Shown here: positions 22,466 to 30,755 of the stretch, one piece after another
Numbering within the stretch: position 1 is the first letter of the stretch
Layout of the letters: every line of letters starts with the position of its first letter
NCBI GenBank assembly: GCA_024399015.1
Contig: JAKSIC010000011.1
Location: 1 to 64,000, forward strand
Length of the DNA: 64,000 bases
Direction of reading: 5' to 3'
Source: Fibrobacter sp.
GTDB taxonomy: Bacteria; Fibrobacterota; Fibrobacteria; Fibrobacterales; Fibrobacteraceae
The notes under the pieces: generated by a model
What the model saw: only the letters and a program-made list of their open reading frames with translations
The model's database searches: none
What the model was told of the DNA's origin: nothing
Program-made: the position numbers and the translations under genes

Positions 22466-25168
22466 TTAGCTTTCTTCGCCGCTAGGAATGCCGATCTGCT
22501 GTTCCGGCTTGTCGTCCTTCACAACGGAGTCGTCATCCACTTCAACGCCTTCGACATGATCGAAGGTTTCCTTGGCTTCAGCGGAATCATGCTCGATGTC
22601 TTCAACGCTAGGCAGTGCGGTTGCATCCTGGACGGAGTCGCCTTCGTTCAGGCGGATGCACTTCACGCCGATAGCGCTACGGTTGGTCAAGCGGATAGTT
22701 TCAGCTTCGATACGGATGACCTGACCTTCCTTACTGGTGATGATCAAGTCGTAGTCGTCAGCAACGCTTTCCACGAATACTGCCGGGCCAGTCTTTTCCA
22801 TACCATCGGCACTCAGGTTACGGACACCCTTGCTGCCGCGCTTGGTCACGCGATAGGAGCTGGGCTGAGAACGCTTGCCGAAGCCCTTTTCGGTGATGGT
22901 CACGATCTTGTTGCCTTCCTTGAGCCAAATGAGGGAGATGACTTCGTCACCTTCGGCCAAGGTAATGCCCTTCACGCCGTGAGTGCCACGACCCATGCTA
23001 CGCATGCAGCTAATGGGGAATGTGACAGCCTGACCCATCTTGGTGGCAATCATCAAGAGGTCCTTGGCGATGGGCTGAGCTGCAGTTTCGTCGGCATCTT
23101 CAGATTCGACAACCTGAGTTTCTGCAGCAGCCTGGGCTTCTGCGGATTCTTCAGCTTCGTCACCGGCAGCCTGAGAAGCGTTGAATTCTTCAGCGCTCAT
23201 GCCAACCAGCTGCACCTTCACCAATTCGTCGTCTTCGTCCAAGCTGATGGCGTTGACGCCAGCCTTACGGGGGCGGCTGAACAAGGTGAGATCCATCTTG
23301 TTGACGATACCCTTCTTGGTTGCGAACACCAGGCAGAAGTAGCCACCGAACTTACGGACCGGCACGATAGCCTGAACCTTTTCACCTTCGGTAAGACCGA
23401 TGAAGTTGATAATCGGGCGACCCTTGCTGTTGCGGTTGCCTTCGGGCAGGCGGTAAACCTTGGTCCAGTAAGCACGGCCCTTGTTGGTGAACACCAGCAA
23501 GTAGCTATGGGTGCTTGCGGTAAAGATCTGGTCAACGTCGTCGTCGTCCTTGAGGCCGGTGCCCACAACGCCCTTACCACCACGGGACTGGGCCTTGAAG
23601 GTATCAATCGGGAGACGCTTGATGTAGCCTTCCTTACTCAAGGTAATGACCTGTTCTTCTTCAGCAATCAGGTCTTCATAATCGTAGTCGTCCACAGCGT
23701 CTTCGATGGAAGTGCGACGTTCGTCGCCAAACTTGGCAACCACAGCGTCCAAGCGTTCCAGCATGATGGCAATGCGGCGTTCGCGGCGTTCGAGAATATC
23801 CTTCAAGTCAGCCACGAGAGCGAGGAGTTCGTTGTATTCATTTTCCAACTTCTCCAAGTTCAAGCCGGTGAGCTGAGCAAGACGCATGTCCACGATGGCC
23901 TGGGACTGAATTTCGTCCAAGCCGAAGCGGCTCTGCAAGTTCTGCTTAGCTTCGTCGGTGGTCTTGCTAGACTTGATGATCTGAACCACTTCATCGATGT
24001 TCTGGGTTGCAATGCGCAAGCCTTCGATAATGTGGAGACGGGCTTCAGCCTTGTTCAAGTCAAACTGGGTGGAGCGGGTGATCACGTCGAGACGGTGATC
24101 GATGTAAATCTGGATCAAGTCCTTCAGGGTAAGAACCTTGGGCAGGTTGTTCACCAATGCCAGGTTGTAAATGCTGAAGGTGGTCTGGAGCTGGGTGTTC
24201 TTGAACAGGTTGTTCTGAACCACTTCAGCAACGGCATCCTTACGGAGTTCGATAACAACGCGGATACCTTCCTTGTTGGATTCGTCACGAATGTCGGTAA
24301 TGCCGTCGACGCGCTTGTCCTTCACAAGTTCTGCAATCTTCTTACAGAGTTCAGCCTTGTTCACCATGTACGGAATTTCCGTCACGATGATGCGGGGCTT
24401 ACCGCGGCTGTCTACATCAATTTCGGTGCGGGCACGGAGGCGGACCTTGCCATGGCCAGTGAGGTATGCATCGCGGATACCTGCGCGACCGCAAATGATG
24501 CCACCCAGCGGGAAGTCCGGACCGCTCACATAGTTCAGCAATTCTTCGCCGGTAATATCCGGGTTCATTGCCTGAGCGTGGATTGCATTGGAAATTTCGC
24601 GAAGGTTATGGGGAGCCATGGAGGTTGCCATACCCACAGCAATACCTGTGGTACCATTCACCAACATGTTGGGAATGGCGGAAGGCAGCACGGTCGGTTC
24701 TTCCAAGGATTCATCGAAGTTGGGGCCCATGTCCACGGTGTCTTTTTCAAGATCTTCCAGCATGAGCATGCCCAAGTTGTTCATCTTGGCTTCGGTATAA
24801 CGCATTGCAGCGGCGCCGTCACCGTCGATAGAACCGAAGTTACCCTGACCGAAAACCAGCGGATAACGGAGGGAGAAGTCCTGGGCCATACGGACCAAGG
24901 TTTCGTACACAGCGGAGTCGCCATGGGGGTGGTACTTACCGATCACGTCACCCACGATACGGGCGGACTTCACGGTCGGCTTGTTGGGAACCACACCAAG
25001 CTTATGCATACTGTACATGACGCGGCGATGCACGGGCTTGAACCCGTCACGGGCATCGGGAAGTGCACGTGCCACGATCACGCTCATGGAGTAGCGGAGG
25101 TAGCAGTCCTGCATATCCTTTTCGATCAATGACTTGATCTGGGATCCTGGAACCAATTCTTCTGACAT
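22466..25168 (-). CDS. gyrA: DNA gyrase subunit A
   Basis: A 900-residue GyrA that breaks and rejoins DNA during negative supercoiling with GyrB. AAMRYTEAKM contains the catalytic Tyr (Y124). The quinolone-resistance region reads HGDSAVYETLVRMAQ, so positions equivalent to E. coli S83 and D87 are S85 and E89. The GyrA box is QSRGGKG (a variant of QRRGGKG) near residue 530. The C-terminal beta-pinwheel contains an acidic Ala/Glu-rich insertion (AEESAEAQAAAETQVVESED). The start has AAGGAT ahead. gyrB is not adjacent. Confidence 0.97.
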   Translation of the reverse strand: MSEELVPGSQIKSLIEKDMQDCYLRYSMSVIVARALPDARDGFKPVHRRVMYSMHKLGVVPNKPTVKSARIVGDVIGKYHPHGDSAVYETLVRMAQDFSLRYPLVFGQGNFGSIDGDGAAAMRYTEAKMNNLGMLMLEDLEKDTVDMGPNFDESLEEPTVLPSAIPNMLVNGTTGIAVGMATSMAPHNLREISNAIHAQAMNPDITGEELLNYVSGPDFPLGGIICGRAGIRDAYLTGHGKVRLRARTEIDVDSRGKPRIIVTEIPYMVNKAELCKKIAELVKDKRVDGITDIRDESNKEGIRVVIELRKDAVAEVVQNNLFKNTQLQTTFSIYNLALVNNLPKVLTLKDLIQIYIDHRLDVITRSTQFDLNKAEARLHIIEGLRIATQNIDEVVQIIKSSKTTDEAKQNLQSRFGLDEIQSQAIVDMRLAQLTGLNLEKLENEYNELLALVADLKDILERRERRIAIMLERLDAVVAKFGDERRTSIEDAVDDYDYEDLIAEEEQVITLSKEGYIKRLPIDTFKAQSRGGKGVVGTGLKDDDDVDQIFTASTHSYLLVFTNKGRAYWTKVYRLPEGNRNSKGRPIINFIGLTEGEKVQAIVPVRKFGGYFCLVFATKKGIVNKMDLTLFSRPRKAGVNAISLDEDDELVKVQLVGMSAEEFNASQAAGDEAEESAEAQAAAETQVVESEDADETAAQPIAKDLLMIATKMGQAVTFPISCMRSMGRGTHGVKGITLAEGDEVISLIWLKEGNKIVTITEKGFGKRSQPSSYRVTKRGSKGVRNLSADGMEKTGPAVFVESVADDYDLIITSKEGQVIRIEAETIRLTNRSAIGVKCIRLNEGDSVQDATALPSVEDIEHDSAEAKETFDHVEGVEVDDDSVVKDDKPEQQIGIPSGEES

Positions 25169-25183
25169 TACTTATCCTTTTTG

Positions 25184-25218
25184 AGGTATCAGGCACCAGG
25201 TTCCAGGTTACAGGACCT
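25184..25218. repeat. Heptad repeat array, AGGTTCG family, at the surE 3' end
   Basis: Five units in register: AGGTATC, AGGCACC, AGGTTCC, AGGTTAC, AGGACCT. The surE reading frame runs into it and ends inside it, giving the C-terminal residues CNLEPGA. Its end lies 15 nt upstream of the gyrA ATG on the minus strand. Confidence 0.8.
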
Positions 25219-26082
25219 GGCCCCCATGCCTTTCACTTTTTCATCTATTAACTCCAAACTTTTCAGGTCGGTCTGGTCTATGCGGTGCGGGGTGATGGTT
25301 GCGTACCCCTGATGCAACAGATAGTCGTCACTATCCACAGGGGCCTTGTCCCAAAGCTTATCACCATCCAGCAGCCACAGTTGGCCTTCGGCCGACGGCT
25401 TTACGTCGTAGTGGTCCGTAAACATTCCCAAGGCCATGGTTGTAGCCTTGTAGCCCTTGAATTCTTCCACCGTAGTCTTGGGGAAGTTCACGTTCCAGAA
25501 GGTTCCGGACGCGATACTTTCAAAAAGACGTTCCTTGACTACACGAACGGCAAAATCGATGGCAGTTTCCAGCAGGTCTCCCCCACAACCGCGGAGGGAT
25601 AGAGCAACGCCAGGAACGCCCCACAAGGCCGCTTCACGGGCTCCGGCCACCGTTCCCGAATACAGGGAGGACACGCCGGCATTTTCGCCAACATTGACGC
25701 CCGAAAAACAGACATCGAACTCCCCTGCCGCAGAACTTACACCGGCACAGCCCTCAGGTTCGCTTTCGAGACCGAACTTGGCAAAGTGCCCCAGCCCGAA
25801 CTTGGCGCAATCTGCAGGAGTGCCGGACACGGAATAGAATTCATAAGGCCAGGCTTTTGTACCATCGGTAGCCACGGGGGTGGTTTCATCCACGGGCACC
25901 TGTTTAACGCACAAACCTCGGCGCACGGTAAAGGCCTGAGAAACCCCGCTCTGCTCCGTTTCGGGGGCAAAAACGAACACGTCAGCCACCTTGGACAAGG
26001 CAGCAGCTAAAGCGCGCAGATTGCCGCTCTTAAACCCATCGTCGTTTACGATGAGAACTCGTGTTCTAGGGGTATTTTGCAT
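25189..26082 (-). CDS. surE: 5'-nucleotidase SurE
   Basis: A 297-residue SurE-type survival protein (family length about 250) that removes phosphate from nucleoside monophosphates. LIVNDDGFKSGNLRALAAAL (10-29) holds the metal-binding DD, SGTPADCAKFG and SGVNVGENAG hold the other metal and phosphate ligands, and YSGTVAGAREAALWG is the strongest family block. MQNTPRTRVLIV is taken as start; 37 upstream residues in the open frame look non-coding. The last residues (CNLEPGA) are read from the heptad array. Confidence 0.9.
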   Translation of the reverse strand: MQNTPRTRVLIVNDDGFKSGNLRALAAALSKVADVFVFAPETEQSGVSQAFTVRRGLCVKQVPVDETTPVATDGTKAWPYEFYSVSGTPADCAKFGLGHFAKFGLESEPEGCAGVSSAAGEFDVCFSGVNVGENAGVSSLYSGTVAGAREAALWGVPGVALSLRGCGGDLLETAIDFAVRVVKERLFESIASGTFWNVNFPKTTVEEFKGYKATTMALGMFTDHYDVKPSAEGQLWLLDGDKLWDKAPVDSDDYLLHQGYATITPHRIDQTDLKSLELIDEKVKGMGARSCNLEPGA

Positions 26083-26145
26083 GCTCCGTAAAAAATAGAA
26101 ATTTCTTACAAAGCGGGCTGTAAAAACCTGACATTTTAAAGCAAA

Positions 26146-26176
26146 AAGCGCCCCTTTTGAGGGCGTTTTAGGGGTA
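26146..26176 (-). terminator. Probable terminator of the AAA-14 ATPase gene
   Basis: On the minus strand ACGCCC and GGGCGC form a short GC stem around TCAAAAG, followed by TTTTTGCTTT. The pairing is weaker than at the other terminators here. Confidence 0.45.
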
Positions 26177-26202
26177 ATTTTTGGGGAAAACAAGAACGCA
26201 AA

Positions 26203-27345
26203 CTACGGTCTAAAATTTTTGACTTGAACGCCTTTGAATTCAAAACTTTCGTGGCCTGCATAAACCACAGTTTTTTCGCCACACATTTCGGGATATTCCT
26301 TTTCAAAAACACCAAAGTTTTTGACGAATTCCGAATTGAAAGTTTCCGAAGACTTTATTTCAAAAGGAGTCAGGATCCTTCCAGTTTCTTCAACAAGGTC
26401 AATTTCCTTGCCGTCACTGGTTCTATAATACCAGAAATTTTTCTGCTCCGCACAATTAAAGGAGCGCTTCATTCTTTCAAGAATCACAAGGTTTTCAAAA
26501 AGATTGCCACGCAAAGGATCGCGATTTAATTGCGACTCTTCGGTAATTCCTAGCAAGGCGCATGCAAGCCCAGTATCGTAGAAGTAGAACTTGGGCGATT
26601 TTATCAAGCGTTTAGTCCTATTCATGTACCACGGATTTAACGTAAAGCCGATAAACGAAGCTTCAAGAATCGACAACCATTCCTTCGCTGTCCTAACATT
26701 GATTCCGCAATCGTTAGAAAGGGAAGTGTAATCCAAAATGGAGCCGATTCGTCCAGCGCAAAGAACAAGGAATCTATGAAAAAGAGCCGCATCCTTTATA
26801 TTGACAATTTGGCGAACATCCCGCTCAACATAGGTAGAAATGTAATTCTGGTAAAAGAAGAACCGGTCAGGACGTTCCGTTATATAGCGGGGGTACCCTC
26901 CCGAAAGAATTAGACTGTCGATGGAATCATTTGCGTTCAGTTCCTTGATTTCGTCCAAGGAAAATGGCAGCAGTTTAAGCATAGCGACACGACCGGCAAG
27001 AGTCTGCGTAACAGCCTGCTGTAATGCAAAATTATTACCGCTAGTGATGATGAACAGACCCTTTTGATTTGATTCATCGACAATCTGCAGCATATAGGAT
27101 AACAAATGGGGGACATTTTGAATTTCGTCAAGAATGGCCCCGTTAGGGATACTTTTGAAGAACCCCCGGGGATCCTGCAAAGCTCTTTCCCTGGTGTCAG
27201 GATTTTCTAGAGATATGTAGGGTTTGTCGGCGAAAGTGTCGCGACAAAGAGTAGTTTTTCCGGATTGCCTGGGGCCATGAACCAGAACAACCGGGTATTG
27301 CGAAGCAGACTTTAACAGGAAGTCTTTGATTTGGCGCCTAATCAT
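26203..27345 (-). CDS. AAA-14 / DUF4143 ATPase
   Basis: A 380-residue protein of the widespread AAA_14 plus DUF4143 type. Walker A GPRQSGKTT (24-32), Walker B GAILDEIQNVP (about 72-82), sensor region IITSGNNFAL, then SGGYPRYI and the C-terminal nuclease-like DUF4143 part with YYRTSDGKEIDLVEE and PFEIKSS, resembling restriction-endonuclease-like folds. The cellular role is poorly known; such genes are often present in several scattered copies and sometimes near toxin or mobile loci. Usual GAA-rich codon use suggests it is resident. Confidence 0.85.
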   Translation of the reverse strand: MIRRQIKDFLLKSASQYPVVLVHGPRQSGKTTLCRDTFADKPYISLENPDTRERALQDPRGFFKSIPNGAILDEIQNVPHLLSYMLQIVDESNQKGLFIITSGNNFALQQAVTQTLAGRVAMLKLLPFSLDEIKELNANDSIDSLILSGGYPRYITERPDRFFFYQNYISTYVERDVRQIVNIKDAALFHRFLVLCAGRIGSILDYTSLSNDCGINVRTAKEWLSILEASFIGFTLNPWYMNRTKRLIKSPKFYFYDTGLACALLGITEESQLNRDPLRGNLFENLVILERMKRSFNCAEQKNFWYYRTSDGKEIDLVEETGRILTPFEIKSSETFNSEFVKNFGVFEKEYPEMCGEKTVVYAGHESFEFKGVQVKNFRP

Positions 27346-27463
27346 GCCCTAAATATAAATTTTGTAAAAATGGTAGTCAAGTACACTTTTTACAAAACTC
27401 TCAAATAAAGCAAACGATTTTTGTGGAATTACCTAAAAAATCAGGCTCGGTTATAAGTTTGCT

Positions 27464-28441
27464 TTAGTCCTTGAGGCAACGCAAACTTTGACCGTAGTAC
27501 TTGTAGTAGCCGTTCTGGGCCGCGTCGGCGTCTTCGTAGTAGAAGACCTGGTACCACGCGTAGCCGCTATTGTACTCAGAGGCAGACCACAAGCAGGCGT
27601 CGCGGCCCTCATAGCTGAAATTGCCATTGTCGTCCCTGCAACCGGCGGGGAGCACCGAGAAGCCATACTTGTCGGTACCGTTACCGCTCTTGCCGTTATA
27701 GCCATTATTCCAGCCACTGGTGGATTTCAACATCTTACCGGCAGTGCTGGAACCACCGATGTAGGTGTACAGAGTGCTGTACTCCTCGTTCGTGGGCACA
27801 TGCCAGCCCTCGGGGCAAATGCCGCGGTGGGGGCTATTGGGGGTACAGGTCTTGCCATAGCCACACTCTGTTCCTGCGTTTACGCTGAACTGTGCAGCAC
27901 TATCCATCACGGCACTCCAGGTATAAAGGCGACCGTACTTCTCGCAGTTAGAAGCTTTGTTGTCGTAGCACCAGCTGGTGGAATCGGAAGTGTATCTGCT
28001 GTTATTGAACTTCACGCCAGTGTATGCGTAGTTCAGGTTCTCGGCCATCCAAGTCTGGGTGCCGATGGTTACGGTCTTGTACACTTGGCCATCGCGGGCA
28101 TCGGTAAACTCGCCATAGTCAATGTTTGGGTTCAGGTACTGCCAGGCGAGTTTGGAGTCGCTAGGATCCTCGGTCGGGGCCGAGGATGACGAGGAAGAAC
28201 TTACAACCGACGAAGAAGATGACTTCGCAGAACTAGAGGAAGTTACTGAGCTGGAACTTACTACAGAACTACTGGATTGCTTCGCTTCGCTCGGGATGAC
28301 ACTGGAGGAAGACACTTCAGCGGGATTTTCATCCCCGGACGAACCATTCGCAGAAGTGCTGTCATCACAGGCCACAAGGCCCAAAGCCAGCGCAAACGCA
28401 ACACTTGTCAAGAAATTCTTTTTCATTTTTTCATTTTTCAT
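27464..28441 (-). CDS. FISUMP-domain lipoprotein
   Basis: A 325-residue protein from MKNEKMKKNF (AGGA at 8 nt spacing; a downstream ATG at 28426 is possible). The signal peptide ends at a lipobox (LALGLVAC). A long Ser-rich linker runs to about residue 90 and includes SSSVIPSEAKQSSSS, whose VIPSEAKQ is read from a dispersed repeat. The remainder is the Fibrobacter succinogenes major paralogous domain (PF09603): VYKTVTIGTQTWMAENLNY, GRLYTWSAVM, CPEGWHVPTNEEY, GFSVLPAGCR, LWSASEY and the final LRCLKD. The family is thought to be surface-exposed; its ligand is unknown. Confidence 0.93.
   Translation of the reverse strand: MKNEKMKKNFLTSVAFALALGLVACDDSTSANGSSGDENPAEVSSSSVIPSEAKQSSSSVVSSSSVTSSSSAKSSSSSVVSSSSSSSAPTEDPSDSKLAWQYLNPNIDYGEFTDARDGQVYKTVTIGTQTWMAENLNYAYTGVKFNNSRYTSDSTSWCYDNKASNCEKYGRLYTWSAVMDSAAQFSVNAGTECGYGKTCTPNSPHRGICPEGWHVPTNEEYSTLYTYIGGSSTAGKMLKSTSGWNNGYNGKSGNGTDKYGFSVLPAGCRDDNGNFSYEGRDACLWSASEYNSGYAWYQVFYYEDADAAQNGYYKYYGQSLRCLKD
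28274..28300. repeat. Dispersed GTCATCCCGAGCGAAGCGAA-type repeat, translated in frame
   Basis: On the minus strand GTCATCCCGAGCGAAGCGAA and GCAATCC lie inside the Ser-rich linker of the FISUMP lipoprotein and are read as VIPSEAKQS. Its relatives at 10261 and 56727 are intergenic. Confidence 0.65.
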
Positions 28442-28492
28442 TTTCCATTTCCTTGCAAAAATTTCAGAGAGATTCAAGAACAGCCTCTATTT

Positions 28493-29248
28493 TTATGCAG
28501 AATAGCTCGAGCGAATCTTAAAAGCCATGATGGCAAAAGCTCCGGCCACGTTCATGCTGGCCTTGCGCCCCGCCATGGGAATGGTCACCTTCATGGTGGT
28601 TGCGGCCATGATTTCGGGAGCGATTCCCAACTCCTCGTTTCCCAAGATAATCAGTCCCTTTTCCGGCCACGTTACTTTGTTTATATCGGGAATGTCTTCG
28701 CCGGTTTCAAGGGCGATAATCTCGTAGCCATTTTCCTTATGCCAGTTGATGCAGTCAAAGGGATCTTCCCAGCGCTTGATGGGAATCCATTCCTGGCAGC
28801 CGCGGGCGGCACTTTTCACGGTGACGTGGTCGGGACTGCAGCTGTAACCGGAAAGATGAACGCCTTCCAGGCCGAAGCAATCGGTGCTTCGAATGATGGA
28901 GCCTACATTAAAGGCACTGCGGAGGTTATGAACCAGCACCGCAAACTGAATAGGCTTTTCGTTTGCAACCTCGCGGTCGCCCGGTTCCTGCTCCAGATAA
29001 ACGTCACGTTCAAAGCCAAGGCCTGCCCGAGTACGGAAGGTCTTGTACAAGTCTATCATCTGAGCCTGATTCTTGCCTACCAGAGTTTCTTCTGCAGGAA
29101 GCTTCATCCATTGGGCGTAGGTTTCAAATTCGCGGCGAGCGCGGGGAACGTCATCGCCCAACTGCAAAATGATGACACGCAGAAGTTCCGCCAAGCGCTT
29201 GTACTTGGAGGTTTCCTTTGTGGCAAGAAATTTCTTTTCGGAGAACAT
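28493..29248 (-). CDS. SpoU-family RNA 2'-O-methyltransferase (TrmH-like)
   Basis: A 251-residue SPOUT methyltransferase using S-adenosylmethionine to methylate a ribose in tRNA or rRNA. The N-terminal 100 residues are helical. Family blocks are NLRSAFNVGSIIRSTDCFG (about 108-126), LIILGNEELGI (about 198-208) and IPMAGRKASMNVAGAFAIMAF (about 223-243), the trefoil-knot cofactor site; the last block has SMNVAGA where SLNVSVA is usual. The exact target cannot be told. A heptad array ends 3 nt before its ATG and no Shine-Dalgarno is present. Confidence 0.88.
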   Translation of the reverse strand: MFSEKKFLATKETSKYKRLAELLRVIILQLGDDVPRARREFETYAQWMKLPAEETLVGKNQAQMIDLYKTFRTRAGLGFERDVYLEQEPGDREVANEKPIQFAVLVHNLRSAFNVGSIIRSTDCFGLEGVHLSGYSCSPDHVTVKSAARGCQEWIPIKRWEDPFDCINWHKENGYEIIALETGEDIPDINKVTWPEKGLIILGNEELGIAPEIMAATTMKVTIPMAGRKASMNVAGAFAIMAFKIRSSYSA

Positions 29249-29251
29249 TTT

Positions 29252-29286
29252 AGGTATGAGGTTCCAGGTTCGAGGTACGAGGTTCG
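29252..29286. repeat. Heptad repeat array, AGGTTCG family (complete intergenic gap)
   Basis: Five units in register: AGGTATG, AGGTTCC, AGGTTCG, AGGTACG, AGGTTCG. The array runs from 2 nt after the stop of the propeller protein to 3 nt before the methyltransferase ATG on the minus strand, so the whole gap is array. Confidence 0.85.
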
Positions 29287-29287
29287 C

Positions 29288-30538
29288 CTATTGCGCAGCG
29301 GGAATATGTTCAGCGCCTTCGGCGGCCATGTTCTTGTCCATCTGGGTGCGGGTCAGAGCGTTCACCGCATCGGTCAGGCGGTCGATAGCCTTGATCAACT
29401 CATCCATCTTGGCATCGCTTGCACCACCTGCGATTGCGGCGGCAGCCTGTGCCTTGACTTCGGCGACATTTGCAACGGGCTTAGCGGTTTCGGGAACCTT
29501 GCCCAGCCAAATGTCCGGCCAGCGGTCATTACCGGAATGATAAGTAATACGTGCCGCAGTTTCTACCGGCTCACCAATTTTCCACATATAAAGTTCGTAG
29601 TCGAACATGTCGTGGTCGTGGCCCTTGTCGGTTGCACCCCACACAAGCCACTTGCCATCGGGAGAAAGTCTCGGGAAGTATTCGTGACTGCGGCGGCCCG
29701 GGAGGTCCATCAAGCGGACATTCTTGGGAATACCGAAGAAGCCCACCTTTTCCACCTGCTTGCCATCCTTGGCAGAGAACCAAAGGATTTCGCTGGGAGC
29801 GGCAGTGCCACCATTACCTGTGGGGTTCACACGATAGAGCTTGCTACCATCAAAATTCCAGTCAATCTGGCAGCCGTCACCGGACTTGGTCCAGCTATTC
29901 TTTTCAAGATCCCAGACGCCAGTCTCACGCATGGAGCCGCGGAGAGTAATTGCCAAATGCTTGCCATCAGGACTCATATTCGGTTCCTGGAGGATCACGC
30001 CAGACTTATTGAAAGCCTTTTCACCATCCAGCACCATGGTTTCTGCCTTAGAAGCAATATCCATGGTGAATACTTTGCCTGCACGGCTAAAGACGATGGT
30101 CTTGCCATCCGGACGCCAGGTACCCCAAGTAGCGTTTTCCACAACCTTAGTCTGGTTTGAACCGTCGATATCCATGACCCACAAGTCCCACTTTTCAGGA
30201 TAGTTGGCATCGTTTTCAGGAACCCAGCCACCCTTGCTGCGGTTAAAAAGAACCTTGGAACCATCGGGGGCGATTCGAGGGAACCAGTCCACATTGTCGC
30301 TATTGGTCAAAGCGTGGGCACCAGTACCATCGGCATTCATGAGCCAAATATCGTGATGAGAATTTGCACGGCTGGTAGACCAGGCGATAACACCTTCCAC
30401 CTTACCCTTCAAGGCATCCAAGGCCTTCTGTTCATCGGCGGTGGGGTCCACGGCAGCCCCTGTGGGGGCACCCTGCTGGGCATAAGCGGAACAAGCCAAG
30501 GCAAAAGCGGAAACCAATGCAAATTTCTTCATTTTCAT
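29288..30538 (-). CDS. Secreted TolB-like beta-propeller protein
   Basis: A 416-residue protein from MKMKKFALVSAFALACSAYAQ, with GAGG in position ahead of the ATG. Several PD40-type WD-like repeats are visible: DIWLMNADGTGAHALTN, WFPRIAPDGSKVLFNR, DLWVMDIDGSN, TWRPDGKTIVFSR, MSPDGKHLAITLRG, YFPRLSPDGKWLVWGA. The last 60 residues are an Ala-rich helical tail (EVKAQAAAAIAGG, MDELIKAIDRLTDAVNALTR). The propeller probably binds protein or glycan partners at the cell surface or in the periplasm; no enzymatic motif is seen. Confidence 0.8.
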   Translation of the reverse strand: MKMKKFALVSAFALACSAYAQQGAPTGAAVDPTADEQKALDALKGKVEGVIAWSTSRANSHHDIWLMNADGTGAHALTNSDNVDWFPRIAPDGSKVLFNRSKGGWVPENDANYPEKWDLWVMDIDGSNQTKVVENATWGTWRPDGKTIVFSRAGKVFTMDIASKAETMVLDGEKAFNKSGVILQEPNMSPDGKHLAITLRGSMRETGVWDLEKNSWTKSGDGCQIDWNFDGSKLYRVNPTGNGGTAAPSEILWFSAKDGKQVEKVGFFGIPKNVRLMDLPGRRSHEYFPRLSPDGKWLVWGATDKGHDHDMFDYELYMWKIGEPVETAARITYHSGNDRWPDIWLGKVPETAKPVANVAEVKAQAAAAIAGGASDAKMDELIKAIDRLTDAVNALTRTQMDKNMAAEGAEHIPAAQ

Positions 30539-30755
30539 AAAAACCTCAAAAACAGGCAATATTACCGAAGAATATTACCAAAATTCTTTAAAAAGATAGC
30601 AAGGAGCCATAAAAAAACAGGACAAAACATCCCACATCGTCCAAAAGAAGATGATTTAGAACACATTTGTTTCTTTCCGTAAACACCAAATTACTTACAT
30701 CACGTACTCCTAAAGGTTTATGAATATATCTTTTGAAAAAAAAATGAGGATGTTT

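Noticed and set aside
22556-25132. 858-codon open frame on the plus strand opposite gyrA
   Set aside because: It mirrors a clear GyrA on the minus strand, has low-complexity His/Val/Gly-rich content typical of antisense frames here, and no ribosome site.
28277-30160. 627-codon plus-strand frame across the FISUMP, methyltransferase and propeller genes
   Set aside because: It runs antisense over three well-supported genes and their array gap and matches no family.
30720-30755. Earlier ATG for the endoglucanase
   Set aside because: It would put 12 polar residues before a normal signal peptide; ATG 30756 has a better Shine-Dalgarno and a typical start.
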